DNA of 64,000 bases, from assembly GCA_047967505.1 (NCBI GenBank), contig CM106540.1, one strand, 5' to 3'. Positions 42,991 through 54,201 of this stretch are shown here, in pieces. The translations under genes and the position numbers were made by a program. Position 1 is the stretch's first letter; every line of letters begins with the position of its first letter. Origin of the DNA: Dipteris shenzhenensis. Its lineage: Eukaryota > Polypodiophyta > Polypodiopsida > Gleicheniales. The notes under the pieces are model-generated. The model had not been told where the DNA came from and made no database searches. It saw only the letters and a list, made by a program, of their open reading frames with translations.

Positions 42991-43388
42991 GGGTGCCCCA
43001 AAATGTTATATAACTCTCGAAAGATGGCATCCCGAAGATCAGGTGAGGCTGAAGAGCTTCCTATTTACATAATGAACTAAAGAAAAGAAAAGAAGAAGAT
43101 TATCATCGAGCATGCCCTCTTTCCATCATGCATGCCCTCTTTCCATCATGGAAAAGAAAAAATAGAGTGACAGCCTAACATTGAGCAAGCATTTACAAAC
43201 TCCTGCATTCTTTGAATTAGAGTCATCTAAAAGCGTGTCTAAATGTGTGTCTATTAGCACAGTTACACTATGTTTTAGACATGCCTATAGATGCATTCCA
43301 CAGTACATACGCGCTTTTAGACACTACACAGAGTTTTGACATTTATAGCTCATGCAAGAACACATTTTCTGGGTTGTTTGTCTATAGG
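42991..43388. promoter_or_regulatory. Divergent spacer of element G with end-type motifs
   Basis: Short compared with H. Contains a small tandem repeat (tgccctctttccatcatg, twice near 43111-43149). A cluster of family-2 words (aaagcgtgtctaaatgtgtg, catgcctatagatgc, cgcgcttttagac) lies at 43210-43325, ending about 65 bp before the tnp2 ATG. This parallels element H. Confidence 0.5.
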
Positions 43389-44856
43389 ATGTCTTCATCT
43401 TCAACAAGTAGCTCCAGTGAGGATGAATTCCTCTATATCCACCATCGCGAAATGTGGTTGGACCAAAAAATCAAATGTGTGTGTGATCAATGTTGAGGAA
43501 ACATGTATCGTGCATGCAGAATTACAATCAATCATGTCTCAAAGTATGGAGAATGGGATTCGACTGTAGACATGGTTAGTGTTAAAGAGTTAAGGTTCAT
43601 TGAGATACCTATGGGTGTTCATGTATTTGATATATGATCCTTTTTTAATTTCATATAGGATGCAATGCCACACCCGCATATGTTGCCCTATGCTCATCAT
43701 GAGGAGGCGAAGCATCAGTGATATGAGGTGGGATCTTTAGGAGGGACCGTTACGGATGCATGGAGTAATGGTGATAGTAGCCCTCTGCCATTACCTCATG
43801 AGGCCATGGAGGAGGAGGTGTTTGATGATATGGTGCATGATTTATATATCCATAAGTCCTCAGGTAGGGATGATAGCATGGAGCAGGATGGATCCTTTTA
43901 CTACAGCATCGACTCCACTATTTGAGGGGTGCACATTCTCTGTTCTATGTGCCTCCCTTGAGTTACTAAACTTGCAAACCATCTAGATGGATGGAGTAAT
44001 GCAAGTTTTAATGCATTACTCAAGTAAGCTTTAAAGTCTATTTTGCAAACATGGTGAATTATGCTAGTGGGTCAATTACTCGAATGCTTTTTCTCACGTG
44101 CAGGCCATTGTGTAAAATCATGTCATGGCATTCCTCCCATTGATCAATTGATGGCAAGTGGAGAACTTCCGCAGACACTCCTGCGTGGAAGCATATTGAA
44201 GATCACACATGGCTATGGAGAGATGATGAAGACCTAAGGATGACCTCTATTGTGCCTCAAGGGAAAGGACGGCAGAGCAAAGTAGTAGACATGGAGTTGC
44301 TTAATAATATCAACCTTTATTGCATGCTTAATAGTGATGTCATGAAAAGATGGGTGACAAGATACGAGGATGCAAAGGCAAGAAGAAAAGGAGAAAGGGC
44401 CCTCTTTTGTACACACCATGGATCTCTTGTGCCATACCGTCAACATCTAAGAGCACTTCCAAAGGATATTCATGTGGATTGGCTACTTGATGAAATGGAG
44501 AGAGTAGAGAGAGACGAGGGGATGCATATCACAATGAAAGAATGGGAGTATGCTAGGGAATGCATGAGCAAGGTTGGTATATAGAATGTTATGCATAAGT
44601 TAGGAGCTTTTAAAAATTTGGATTGCTTATTTAATTGATTTTGTCTTGGTGTAGTGTACTATGTTGAATGCTATATGGTGTGAGGGCAAGAATTTTCGAA
44701 CACAACCGATTGATGATAAGATAACCACATAAGATTGCGCATCATTCCTAGCTTTGAGGGAGCCAATGGAGCCATGGATGATTATTATGGCACAATCCAA
44801 GATATTGTTAAGCTTGACTCTCGACGCTTCTTTGTGTATGTTTTGGATGTAAAGTG
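43389..44856 (+). pseudogene. tnp2 transposase of element G, internally deleted
   Basis: ATG 43389 gives MSSSSTSSSSEDEFLYIHHR, then a C-x-C-x2-C cluster interrupted by TGA at 43494 (CGA in H). Next come an acidic stretch (EAMEEEVFDDMVHDLYIHKS), LFEGCTFSVLCASLELLNLQ, a deletion of most of the Transposase_21 core, then VPQGKGRQSKVVDMELLNNI, RWVTRYEDAKARRKGER, LPKDIHVDWLLDEMER and a DUF4216 part (YGTIQDIVKLDSRRFFVYVL). It ends where J was inserted. Nonfunctional. Confidence 0.7.
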
Positions 44857-45026
44857 TGTGGGGGTTAAAGGTCACTGTGCCTTTACCCCGGTTATGTACA
44901 ATACTCAAACACATATATAAATGAATGAAAAAGAAGATTAGGATGGTTCTGCACCCACCGAAACTTGTGGCTCTCTGTTTCTCTCTCTCCTTCTTCCTTT
45001 CTTGCTTCCGTTGAGAGCACTCTCAA
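44857..45026 (+). repeat. 5' LTR of short-LTR retroelement J (170 bp)
   Basis: TGTGGGGGTTAAAGG...GAGAGCACTCTCA, followed after two bases by a tRNA-Met primer site. It interrupts the DUF4216 frame of element G (compare 56800-56830 in the related remnant). Candidate target duplication aagtg at 44852-44856. I found no matching 3' LTR in the window. Confidence 0.65.
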
Positions 45027-45028
45027 CT

Positions 45029-45040
45029 GGTATCAGAGCT
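45029..45040 (+). other. Primer binding site (tRNA-iMet) of J
   Basis: tggtatcagagc, the standard copia-type site, two bases inside the LTR. Confidence 0.8.
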
Positions 45041-45950
45041 CGGGTGATCTAGCTGAGCATGCGTGAATGCTTGAAGCTCAGCAGCTCTATGGGAAGAAGG
45101 AGAAGCTCTGTGGGAAGCTTTGTGGGTGACTTTACTTGCATCCGAGTGTGCAGAGACCTTGGAGAAACCTTTGGAAAAGTCACTTTGGCTTTGCGAAGTG
45201 GTTTTGAGAGCCTGTTAAGTGGTTTCAAAGAAAAAGTCGTTTTTTGAGCTTTTCCCTGTTCCGTTCGATGACAGAGACTCCGTATTGACTTGTAGAGGCA
45301 ACTATTGCTTGCTTTTGTTGTCCACTTCACTTCAGGAGCTTGGAAACACCTTCGTTCTTGAATCTGGGATCATTTCATTGGATTTCTGGCTCACTGTGTC
45401 AGTTTTTGTGTTTTTTGCCCGGGTGTTGGAACTCAAGTTTGGAGCAACCATTTGTAGATCTGTCAGTTCCGGTGGACTCAAGAGTCCTAAAACTTCTATG
45501 TTGCTCATCATTCGCACTCCGGTGGAGTTTACAAATAGCACTGTTTCCAAAAACGTTTTTCAGTCCGTGTGTTGGACCTAGTGATTGAGACCACGGTTTC
45601 CAAAACCGTCTGTCCCATTGCATTCCGGACGCCCAAAAACCCCTACCTATTAGTTCCTGCGTGATTCGGTCGAGGATTTTCAGAGTTATAGATCTCTGTG
45701 TATTCGATTTCGTCTCTCTGTTATGCATTTTTCATTCTAAGGTTTTGAAACCTTAGATTTATGCCACATGGCAGTGGATAAGTGTTGACTCCCATTTCTC
45801 ACTCATCGGTTGGGATTTTGGAGTTTCGGCAGAAGAGAGATATTTGCAGATTTTCTTGTTGAGTCCAATTATGCAACGGCGCCCATGTTTTGAGGCATCT
45901 CAAGTTCTATTTTTTAGTAGCGGTCATTACCAAATCCACATGGCAAAGGA
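45041..45950 (+). mobile_element. Internal region of J, no recognised gene
   Basis: Open stretches exist (45219-45581 plus, 45332-45728 minus) but carry no gag or pol motif. The element is either non-autonomous or truncated; its right boundary before the tnp2 fragment at 45995 is not defined. Confidence 0.4.
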
Positions 45951-45994
45951 GATGTGGTTGAGAGGCACCTACTAACCCATCCCAGAATCCATAA

Positions 45995-46190
45995 AGAGAA
46001 AATGTATGGCCTATGGGCCATGTTGACCAAGATGTCGAGCATAACTCGAAAGAATTCACGCTATCCATGGCGAGCCCAAGATGTAAGTTGTGTGGCTCCC
46101 TCACAAAGTCCGGCCACTGATTGTCTATGTGCTTCCAAGCTGCACAATCTACGGGAATCCTCAATGTGTCATCAGTGGACTGCCCCTATC
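45995..46190 (-). pseudogene. tnp2 fragment (family 1)
   Basis: On minus it reads RIPVDCAAWKHIDNQWPDFV then EPHNLHLGLAMDSVNSF, matching 21173-21340 of element A. About 65 codons only. Flanking sequence on both sides is unrelated to tnp2, so it is an isolated scrap. Confidence 0.75.
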
Positions 46191-46199
46191 AAACTCTAA

Positions 46200-48770
46200 C
46201 ATGTCATCACTAAGAGTGATAGATTATTGTCGAGTTCGATGCTCTTTTTCTTTTGCAGCTCGGTCAATCAATTGCTTAAACCTTTAGGCATCATACTACT
46301 CTCAGATCCCTTCTTGTGTCTTTTTTGAAGGTGGTTGTCAAAATAACATTTTAAACATTCAAATCTAAAATTTGAAAGAAAAAATTCCATTAGAATATGT
46401 ATACCAAATTTGACATACCATGCTTTTGAATACATTGAAATATGGAGCCAAGCTCTCCATTTTGATGCTCTCTCGATACTCCTTGTGAACAGCATTCCAA
46501 TCTAGCATGTTCAATTGCCGGATCATTGCTTCCTACATTCTCATGTATATTTTATGCCTACATTGAAAACACATGTAAAATTCTTCTCACTTTTACAGTT
46601 GAAACAAAGTCTATTGAAACATTATTTGTAAAGAGATTAATGTAAAATCAAGGAGAGACATGAAGCAAAAGAGAGAAGTTTATTTACTCATCAAATTCAT
46701 TGCCCATTTCATCCAAAGAGAGATCCCCAAACACCACTCTGCCAAGCACAGACTTAATTAGAATCTCATCTTTCACTCCCTGCATGCTCTTCCATGCTGT
46801 GGCTTGAATTTCTTTAGGTAATGCCTTCAATGTCTGGGTTTCTTTCTTGACTCCTTTAGGTATGAGTTTTTTTTGCCCTTTGATTTCAAAATTCTCCCAC
46901 TTGGAAAAAATCACATTTATCAAATCCCAAACTTCTCCACTACAAAATGCAATTTGAAACATCCCATCCCATGATCTAAAGCTATCACTTGGCCTTGATG
47001 GATCTTTAATTGTTGTGAAAATCCCAGTCTCATTCAACAAAGACAAGCGAAACTCTCGAGTGATCAAAGAATGATCCTCATTGAGTTTCGTAATGAACTC
47101 ATTATGATAGAAACGAACCTGTTCTATCCAAGACATGGACTTCCTATACTCATTGTCATTATTGTGATAAAAAACTAGTAAGTTTGCCTCCGAATCAGCC
47201 AAACTAACATAAACTATACAATTACATGTCTTGTAATGAGAGTTGAGTGGAAACTCAATATTCAACTGCCTTTTTGCCTTTGTTGAATGGGAGCCTTCAA
47301 GAACAAAGTAGTTATAATCATTTGCTTTCCGATGATCAAAAGATGCCTTGTTTGGACAAACTTTTGGATCCACGAGCACAATGTAGTTCACAACTTGTGC
47401 ATGCAAATTGTCCTTCATTTGTGACTTCAAATTCTCAATATGGAAAGGATGTATTTTTTGCACCTCAAGTGGCCGAAGGCCAGTCCTAGGATCAATAGGA
47501 GGTCTGATAACATGATCAATGTGCGAGAAGAAAGTCTGTCGATCCACAAGGTTATCTCGTTGTACCTTTGCCCGGACTCTATTTTGTTGTGTATCTGAGG
47601 TGCCATCTCCAATGTCAGCTCCTGGTACATGCAGCTCACCATTGGTTGGGATTTCAATGATAACCAATGGCTTTACTCTTGTTGGAGCCTTTGATCCCGG
47701 TTTACTCCATTTTTTCCCTTGTGCAATAGATGGAGTCTCCTCGACAACATCCTCATAAGACTCAAGAGAAAATGCACTTGCAGCCAATAGAGGTCATTTT
47801 TTTGGGAGCGGTGTGCTCAAACCATGCCAACTTGGTGGGGCGCTCAAACCATGCCCACTTGGGGGTGCACTCAATCCATTATGGCCTGAAAGAGAAGGTG
47901 CTCTCAATCCATGTGAACCTGTGGGAGTTCTTAATCCTTGTGTATTAGAGCCAAATTTTTCAGCTTCAACACGAGAAGATCCCTTTCCTTTTGACTTTGA
48001 AGTACCTCTTGGTTTGATTGGTGATATTGCAGTATCTTCTTAATAACCCTCCTCTATATGCTCCTCAGAATCACTATTGAAAGTTGATACCTCCATCTCC
48101 TCGATTATTTCATCAACCTCCACAATTTTATTTGTCAAGTGATAAATAAGATCATGGACACACAAAACAAAATTGGATCTCTCATAGTATTCAGAAGAAA
48201 TCACATAAACAAAGAAAATTAGAAGATACTTGTGGATAGTAACTAACCTTCCCATCCTCTTTGATTTTTTAAAATTGTTCTGCTACAACAGGCAGAGTAA
48301 TAGCTTTCAAAGAGAACTTCTCTTCCATAACAATACAAACAATAGGTTTCTTATTGTTATCAATCCCAAGCATTTCAACACATTCCTCATTGGACTCACT
48401 TCATGTGATATCTTTAATCTTTATTATTGGCTTAAAAACTAATCTTCCAGTGGGAAGTGTCTTTGGAAGCAATAGAGTCATCTCTTTTGTATCAGTGTCA
48501 ACTTTGATGGTCCATTTTGAATCAATGTTATTGTGTACTTCTGCTATGTCCCATAATTTTTGAATTTGCAATGAACCTTCATCAAACGGAGCAGGAACAT
48601 CATGAATCTGTTGAAGCTGTTGCACCTCAAGACTTGGATCCTTGGCACTTTTCTTTAATTCCTTGGTGCCTTTCTTTTCCACCCTTATCTTTTGGATCCT
48701 AGTGGAAGCATCCTCTAATGTGGGCTTTCCAAAGACAGGGATTTCTTAGAAAGTTTGTTTGTTCGACATG
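46200..48770 (-). pseudogene. Degenerate gene with a ParB/sulfiredoxin-like region
   Basis: A near-continuous minus frame runs from MSNKQTF (about 48770) to a stop at 46684, with TAA, TGA, TAA, TAA and TGA codons, each one C-to-T change from sense. In order: a lysine-rich start, an acidic stretch (VDEIIEEMEVSTFNSDSEEH), GLSAPPSGHGLSAPPSWHGL-type repeats (47800-47900), then RPLEVQKIHPFHIENLKSQM, VLEGSHSTKAKRQLN and KTCNCIVYVSLADSEANLLV. This last order (promised residue, GxHx2A box, Leu-rich follow-up) resembles ParB/Srx-fold proteins. A downstream exon (about 46500-46268) may exist. I infer the fold from motif order; function is unknown. Confidence 0.45.
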
Positions 48771-49149
48771 ATACCTACAAAAGACTTAAACAATGTCAAA
48801 ATATTATGATATCATGGAGAGAATATCTCAAGTTGAAAAAAACAAAAGCTAGTACAACAAGCTTGATGGTTTCTAAAAAGACTTTGAGCTTATAACATCT
48901 ACATTATTCATGGAAAATGATGTGGACATGCTTATTAATGGAACATGATTTTGGACTAGAGAATGAAAAAACAAAAAAGCATGAAAAGTAACAACACTAC
49001 AATGCAAAAATGACAAAATTATGGCCAAAATGCCTCTCTCTCTTAAATTTAATTAAAAAGCACTAAAAAACAATTTCATAATTTGAAGAGAAAATTCTAC
49101 TTTTTCAATACAAATCAACCAAAAAATAAACAAAATTTACCGACAAGCC
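48771..49149. other. A/T-rich spacer, nothing recognised
   Basis: Upstream flank of the ParB-like gene. A/T-rich, with no coding, repeat or terminal structure that I can support. It may hold the promoter. Confidence 0.4.
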
Positions 49150-49171
49150 CTCTCCCTCTCTCCCTCTCCCT

Positions 49172-49211
<40 letters not shown>
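49150..49211. repeat. (CT)n microsatellite
   Basis: ctctccctctctccctctcc followed by an uninterrupted ct run to 49210. It forms the left break of element K. Confidence 0.85.
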
Positions 49212-49213
<2 letters not shown>

Positions 49214-50195
49214 TCCTTGTAGCCCTCCTCTGACCCTTGAACATTTCAGGATGCTCCTTGTTCTACTTCTTGAAAAATTTCCAATCAGCTTTGTCTGCCT
49301 AGCTTGGTTTAGCCCTCCTCTTTGCGATGGATGTGCACAAGGTTGACCTACGATGCTTCAAGACCAAACCCATGTGCTCTTGCATGTAATTCTCAATAAA
49401 CTCCCAATTTGGGGGGTTTGGGTATTGTCTTTTCAATTCATCGATGACTGCTTGTTTCTTGGAGTCATCTTGGTACCACCAATCAGTAGCTATCCCACTC
49501 TTAAAGTGGTGGCTCATCAACAACCTCATAGTAGCCATCACTACTTTTCCCTTTTTATCTTCTATTATCTCTCCAATAGTCGTGATTTGATAGGAGAGGT
49601 CCTCGACTAGGTAAGGAGGACTCATGGTAGTGGCAAATTCAGAGCGGTTGGTGTTACTATGAGCACTTCAGGAGCGAGAAGTAGTAGTGGGAGTAGGAGA
49701 GGGCAAGCGACCTGACTAGTACTGGGTCTCGAGACCAAGTGGAGACTTGTAGGGATGTGAGTGTGTTGACTCATCTACATCTCCCAAGTCAGCACAACAT
49801 AAGCGACCCCTCCTACTTTTCCTTCCCTTGTGCGAGGCACGCCTAGGTGATGATCCCTCAATCGAAGGGGCTAGAGGGGATGGATGGATAGTAGGTCCAA
49901 CTATCAGTGTAGGAGAGGATTTAGGAAGGTCCTCTGGGATAGCAGAGAGAGGAATCTCACTACCTCTGCATCGCTCATCTATGCCACAAACTCATGGGGA
50001 CTCCCGACAAAGCCATGGGATGCTAGCACAAGAGTTTCCCAAGGGGTAGTCATAGTGCTACATCGGAGAGGAGTGTCGCAGGGGTAGCCCCCTGAGGTGT
50101 CGCCTGAGGGTATCAAAGTCCTCTAGAGAATAGAGATCATGATGTCTCCTCCTATGAGGGTTTCCATACTTGTCGGACATGCGACATGATCCCAT
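49212..50195 (-). pseudogene. Transposase_24-like gene of CACTA fragment K
   Basis: ATG at 50195 gives MGSCRMSDKYGNPHRRRHHD. The conserved block (49299-49625) reads YQITTIGEIIEDKKGKVVMA, HHFKSGIATDWWYQDDSKKQ, RQYPNPPNWEF and LKHRRSTLCTSIAKRRAKPS. The gene is truncated on the left at the microsatellite, losing the last exons and the element end. Stops and frameshifts are present. Confidence 0.65.
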
Positions 50196-51255
50196 GTCTA
50201 ATTTGGGGGGATTGGACAAACGTAGACACAAACACAAAAACAAAATACAAAAACCAAGAGTGGATAAGAAGTGGAAAGACAATTAATTACTTGTGACAAT
50301 TATGAAAGAGGGAAAAAAGAGCATAAGCATAAGAGAAAAAGAAAGAAAGCATATGCTTATGCTTATGAAAAGAAGAGAAAGTGAGAGGAAAAGAGCATAA
50401 GCATAGGCATATACATATGCTTATGAAAAGAGATGGAAAGAGGGAAAAAGAACCCAATATGCATAAGAGAAAAAAAGAGAGAAAGCATAAGCATAAAAGG
50501 AGAAGGGAAGGGAAGGGAAGGGAAGGAAAGGAGAAGGGAAGGAGAAGGAGAAGCATAGGCATAGGCATTGGCATAAGGAAGGAGAAGGGAAGGAGAAAGA
50601 GAAGGCGAAGAACAAGGAGAATCATAAGCATAGACATAGGCATAGGCATAGGCATGGGGGAAAAGAGGAAGCATATGTTGAAAGAGGGGAAAAGAGGGAG
50701 AAAGAGCATTTGCATTTGCTTATGCTTATGCTTATTCATAAGCATATGCTCAGAGCATATGCTCATAAGCATAAAAGAAGAAAAGAAGGGAAGGGAAGGG
50801 AAGGGAAGGAGAAGAAGAAGGAGAATCATAGGCATAGGCATAGGCATAGGGGAAAAGAGGAAGCATATGTTGAAAGAGGGGAAAAGAGGGAAAAAGAGCA
50901 TTTGCATTTGCTTATGCTTATGTTTATGAGCATATGCTCATAAGCATAAAAGAAGAAAAGAAGGGAAGGGAAGGGAAGGGAAGGAGAAGGAGAAGGAGAA
51001 GGGAAGGAGAAGGAGAAGAGAATGAGAAGGGAAGGATTAGCATAGACATAGGCATAGGCAAAGGCATAGGGATAGGGGAAAAGAGGAAGCATATGTTGAA
51101 AGAGGGGAAAAGAGGGAAAAAGAGCATTTGCGTTTGCTTATGCTTATGCTTATACATAAGCATACGAGCATATGCTCATAAGCATAAAAGAAGAAAAGAA
51201 GGGAAGGGAAGGGAAGGGAAGGAGAAGGAGAAGGAGAAGGAGAAGGAGGAGCATA
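50196..51255. repeat. GCATAAG/GGGAA low-complexity spacer of K
   Basis: The conserved leader (caaacgtagacacaaacac) is followed from about 50300 by gcataagcataagag, gaagggaagggaag and three near-identical units (gcatatgttgaaagagggga... cataagcataaaagaagaaa) near 50670, 50870 and 51090. Open frames here (up to 206 codons) are artefacts of the repeat. Confidence 0.75.
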
Positions 51256-51735
51256 TGCTCGATACCTTCTGCTGGACCATCTCGCGCGTGGACGTCAGCT
51301 TGATCCACCACCACCATATTTGAAGGCAAGTGACTAGCTTTAGGCTTGGAGGGCAAATTGAGAGGAACCTCCTCATGGTATGAAGAGGCTATTGATCTTT
51401 CACAAGCTTCCTTATTGGGGTCAGTTACAAATCAATCATCTCTTGGATCCCATGCATATCTTCAAGAATGTGAGGGCTACTATTTGGGCACTTGGTTGGT
51501 TCCAAAGACTCGAGAGGAGTGCGAGAAGACTTGCGTGCTATGAATAGGATGTCTTTTTTGTGGCCCCATGTGCGTGCTTCAGGAAAAGTTATCCTCTCGA
51601 AAGCAGCATGGATCCTCTCCACGAGAGAGGAGGCAGCGGTCAAGGCAGACATTGCCTCTTTTCAAACACCCACAAGGTACATGCATTGCTTGAAAGGAGT
51701 ATTTTCAAAGGACAATAAGCTTAGTGGGCTCAAGT
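51256..51735 (+). pseudogene. tnp2 fragment of CACTA fragment K
   Basis: Matches the exon at 20216-20710 of element A in opposite orientation: LDHLA, then HELLYWGQLQINH-like sequence, DPMHIFKN, GSKDSRGVREDLRAMNRMSF, ILSTREEAAVKADIASFQTP and SKDNKLSGLK. At 51522-51524 it has CGA where A has TGA. The reading stops at 51735, where the LTR of copia B begins, inside the word caagt|cccatgattgg found whole in A. Confidence 0.75.
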
Positions 51736-52088
51736 TGTGAAGATAGTGGGAGAGAGGGAAGGAGTCTCACTTGCAGCTTTCTCACATACACAATGGGGGA
51801 ATACACACAAAGGTGGAGGCTGAAAATAGTTTTCCTCTTCTTAGTTGTGAAAGCCAAAAGAACTCTAGTACAAAGAAATAGAAGAACCCTATATGTGGGT
51901 CTCAAAACCAAACTCAACTAACTAAGGTGGCATACTAACTGAGCCACAAACTAGAGTAGATAAGGATAGCTGTCATCCAACTATTATTCGTGGGCGGTGT
52001 ACCAACCGCATCTCCAGCTAATAAGTCGGTGACATAAATACACAACGGTCACCTTGGCATATCACGAGTGGAGCTCGATATCTCAACA
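51736..52088 (-). repeat. 3' LTR of copia B (353 bp)
   Basis: Plus reading TGTGAAGATAGTGGG...GATATCTCAACA. It breaks the tnp2 fragment of K at 51735, and a related fragment lies at 63235-63387 in inverted orientation. Confidence 0.8.
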
Positions 52089-52139
52089 CTCCCCCTCGAA
52101 CTCAATCCAAATTCTTGCACACAAAGCAGGTCTCTGAAC

Positions 52140-53979
52140 TTGCGCAACTTCTCTGCACGCCCAATGCTTTTGTGAATATGTCAGCTACCTAATCCTTTGT
52201 GCTGACATAAACTAGATCAATAAGACCTAGTAAAACCTTCTCCCACACATAGTGATAATGCACCTCAATGTGCTTTGTTCTAGCATGATAGACTCGGTTA
52301 TTTGCCAAGTGTATGCTGCTCATGTTGTCATAATAAATGACAACTGGCCCATCTGTAGACTGATGCATATCATAGAGTAGCTTATGCAACCAAGCTACCT
52401 CACATGCAGCCATTGCTGCACCGCTGTACTTAGCCTCTGTGCTCAACAAGGCAACTGTAGGCTGTTTCTTGTTGCTCCAGGTGACTGCAGCACTCCCAAA
52501 AGAGAACACATATCCACTGGTAGATCGTCTATCAGAAATACTACCAGCCCAATCAGCATCAGTGTATCCATGAAACTGTATCTAAACCCCAGCCTCATAA
52601 AATAGTCCATACTGCAATGTGGACTTCACATACCTGAGTATGCGTCTAGCCGCATCCAAATGCGGTTTCCTTGGAGCCTGCATAAACTGACTTACCAATC
52701 CAACAGCATAGCTTAGATCTGGGGGCCTGGTAATAGTCATATAAATCAAACTTCCTACTATGCATCTGTACATAGTAGGGTCTTCCAAAAGCTCACCTGC
52801 ATCTGTGCTCAGCTTCACATTCTGCTCCAAAGGAACTAAAATAGGCTTACAGCCTGTCATCCCATATTTGGACAGCATGTCCAATCCATACTGCCTCTGC
52901 AAGAGCTGTATCCCACTTGGTGATCTAATCACCTCAATGCCCAAGAAATAACGCAGCTCTCCCAAATCCTTCATCTCAAACTTCTGCCTCAATAGCATTT
53001 TTACATGAAGGATATCTTCATCACTATCACCTATGATAATCAAATCATCAACATAAATGACTGTAAGTAGCATAATCCCTTTCTTTGTTTTTCTCACATA
53101 GAGTGAGAAATCTGCCTTGGAAATCTGAAAGCCAATAGTGACAAGATATTGTCCTATCTTGTCAGACCATGCTCTAGGTGCTTGCTTCAAGCCATACAAG
53201 GCTTTCTTCAACCTGCAAACAAACTCAGGATGAACAGCATGAACATAACCTGGTGGCTGCTCCATAAAGACCTCTTCTTGCAAATCACCATGCAAGAAGG
53301 CATTCTTTACATCCATCTGATGTAAAGACCATCCCTTTGATGCAGCCATAGCAGTGGCTACTCTTACGGCTGCCATCCTTGCAACCGGACTGAAAGTTTC
53401 TTCATAATCAATGCCATATGTCTGTGCATACCCGTTGACAACTAATCTTGCCTTGTATCTATTCACAGAACCATCTGCATTGTGCTTGATCTTATAAACC
53501 CACTTACAGCCAATTGCATTCTTATCTTTAGGTAAAGGCACCAATTCCCATGTAGCATTTGCATCCAAGGCATCCATTTCTTCATCCATGGCTTTCTCCC
53601 ATTTTTCATTTCCCATGGCTTGCTCAAAAGAAGTGGGTTCTGGTTCCTGTATCACTTTGACCATATAGGCATAGTGAATGGCTATAAATCCATCATATTT
53701 CAGCCTATCCACAGGATACCTAACCCTGGTAGACCTGTGCAAAATAGGCTCACTTCTAGCTGCTCTCAAAACATCCCTGGTCTTCCTTACTCCAGGTGTA
53801 ACAAGAGAAGGAATACCCAACTCATCATCAATGCTCTGTTCTGAGCCACTGGATTCACCATCCACATAAGAGTGACCTGCATTCACATCAAACATGGGCT
53901 GATCTACCTTCTCTTTTCCTTTTCGTGATCTCTGCATACCACTCTCTCCATTGCTTTGAGGAGATTCTCCTAATCTCAA
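52140..53979 (-). pseudogene. Reverse transcriptase and RNase H of copia B
   Basis: The open stretch 53979-52582 (465 codons) has NATWELVPLPKDKNAIGCKW, GCKWVYKIKHNADGSVNRYK, MDVKNAFLHGDL, YGLKQAPRAW and the YVDDLII catalytic box. A TAG near 52579 precedes the RNase H part (YTDADWAG, LLSTEAKYSG, YYDNMSSIHLANN), and a second TAG near 52186 precedes VADIFTKALG. Both stops fit CAG to TAG. The frame is otherwise intact. Confidence 0.85.
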
Positions 53980-54201
53980 TCTGCCTATCCATGGCGAAGT
54001 ATGTGAACCACTACTAGAGGATACTCCAGGTCCACTAATATTTTGTGATTGCTGCTATGAATTCTGTGTAGCATTACCATTTTGTGCATCTACATCAATC
54101 ATCACATTTACTGGTTTATACCAGCTGCTCATCTCATAAAAAACAACATCTCTGCTCACTGTAAACTTACGAGTAGAAGGGTTATAGCATCCATACCCTT
54201 T

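Larger units (their letters stand above)
41072..44856. mobile_element. CACAA-type element G (family 2), cut by retroelement J
   Basis: Left end CACAACAACACAAAGCACC (41072), T/A block, then ATAGACGC-like repeats. Second gene on minus (41717-42990), tnp2 on plus from ATG 43389. Large internal deletions join N-terminal tnp2 to its C-terminal regions (about 44110 and 44200). The tnp2 reading ends at 44856, where an LTR begins. The right end is not found. ACA precedes the left end as a possible target duplication. Confidence 0.65.

Noticed and set aside
50287-51356. 206- and 182-codon open frames in 50.3-51.3 kb
   Set aside because: Same low-complexity spacer (GCATAAG and GGGAA) as in the other CACTA copies; not genes.
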